Source: Candidatus Methanomarinus sp. HR1 (GTDB lineage: Archaea > Halobacteriota > Methanosarcinia > Methanosarcinales > Methanocomedenaceae). From it: a DNA stretch of 6,173 nucleotides. The DNA is taken from assembly GCA_002926195.1 (NCBI GenBank), contig MZXQ01000162.1, forward strand, positions 1-6,173. Direction: 5' to 3'. Position numbers and translations under genes: made by a program. The notes beneath the pieces are model-generated. The model searched no databases. It was given only the letters and a program-made list of their open reading frames with translations, and was not told where the DNA came from. Below, in pieces: positions 6,150-6,173 of the stretch; position 1 is the first letter of the stretch; each line of letters begins with the position of its first letter.

Positions 6150-6168
6150 GAAAATACTTTGTATTTTC
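6150..6168. repeat. Inverted repeat GAAAATAC-TTT-GTATTTTC upstream of nmd3
   Basis: Perfect eight-base arms (6150-6157 and 6161-6168) with a three-base TTT spacer. It lies just upstream of the first inverted repeat. It could fold as an AU-rich hairpin at the 3' end of a gene beyond the right edge, or act as an operator for nmd3. The sequence alone does not decide. Confidence 0.6.
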
Positions 6169-6173
6169 TAATC

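Larger units (their letters stand above)
6095..6173 (-). promoter_or_regulatory. nmd3 upstream region with TATA-like boxes
   Basis: This AT-rich stretch precedes nmd3 and runs to the window edge. Reading on the minus strand, TATA-like sequences lie at about 6142-6129 (TTATACTTGATATA) and 6128-6119 (TAAAATATAG as read leftward). The first would give a start near 6112-6115, just upstream of the AAGGA at 6111-6107. The second would give an almost leaderless message. The region also contains two inverted repeats, listed separately. Assignment is by eye. Confidence 0.45.

Overview
The window is from an archaeon, most likely a methanogen or methanotroph-related euryarchaeote (Methanosarcinales-like). 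That placement is inference. It rests on an archaeal Nmd3 ribosome-biogenesis protein, a wyosine-pathway tRNA enzyme of the Taw2 type, an archaeal Era-like GTPase with its two partner genes, archaeal-style A/T-rich TATA boxes, and Shine-Dalgarno motifs matching the GGAGGTGAT consensus. Base composition is moderately AT-rich. No mobile element, CRISPR array, tRNA or rRNA gene is visible.

Layout: (1) 1-1422, minus strand, is a three-gene operon read right to left: an Era-like GTPase (arvA/oapA), a DUF2073 protein (arvB/oapB) and a zinc-ribbon protein (arvC/oapC, cut by the left edge). From what I know of the literature, this trio was named oap in haloarchaea because it lies next to a replication origin. 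It was later named arv because the GTPase drives extracellular vesicle formation. (2) 1423-1529 is a compact divergent promoter region. (3) 1530-3977, plus strand, is a tightly packed operon: an unrecognised 173-residue protein, a class I PLP aminotransferase and a TIM-barrel sugar phosphate isomerase/epimerase-like enzyme. (4) 3978-4006 is a short convergent gap. (5) 4007-6094, minus strand, is a two-gene informational operon, nmd3 followed by taw2. (6) 6095-6173 is the nmd3 upstream region, with two inverted repeats.

The window therefore holds three transcription units: a GTPase/vesicle module, a small metabolic operon of unknown pathway, and a ribosome/tRNA maturation pair. The most interesting points are the arv module with a candidate membrane-binding helix at the GTPase N-terminus, the unrecognised protein coupled to the aminotransferase, and the symmetric architecture of the divergent promoter between the first two units.
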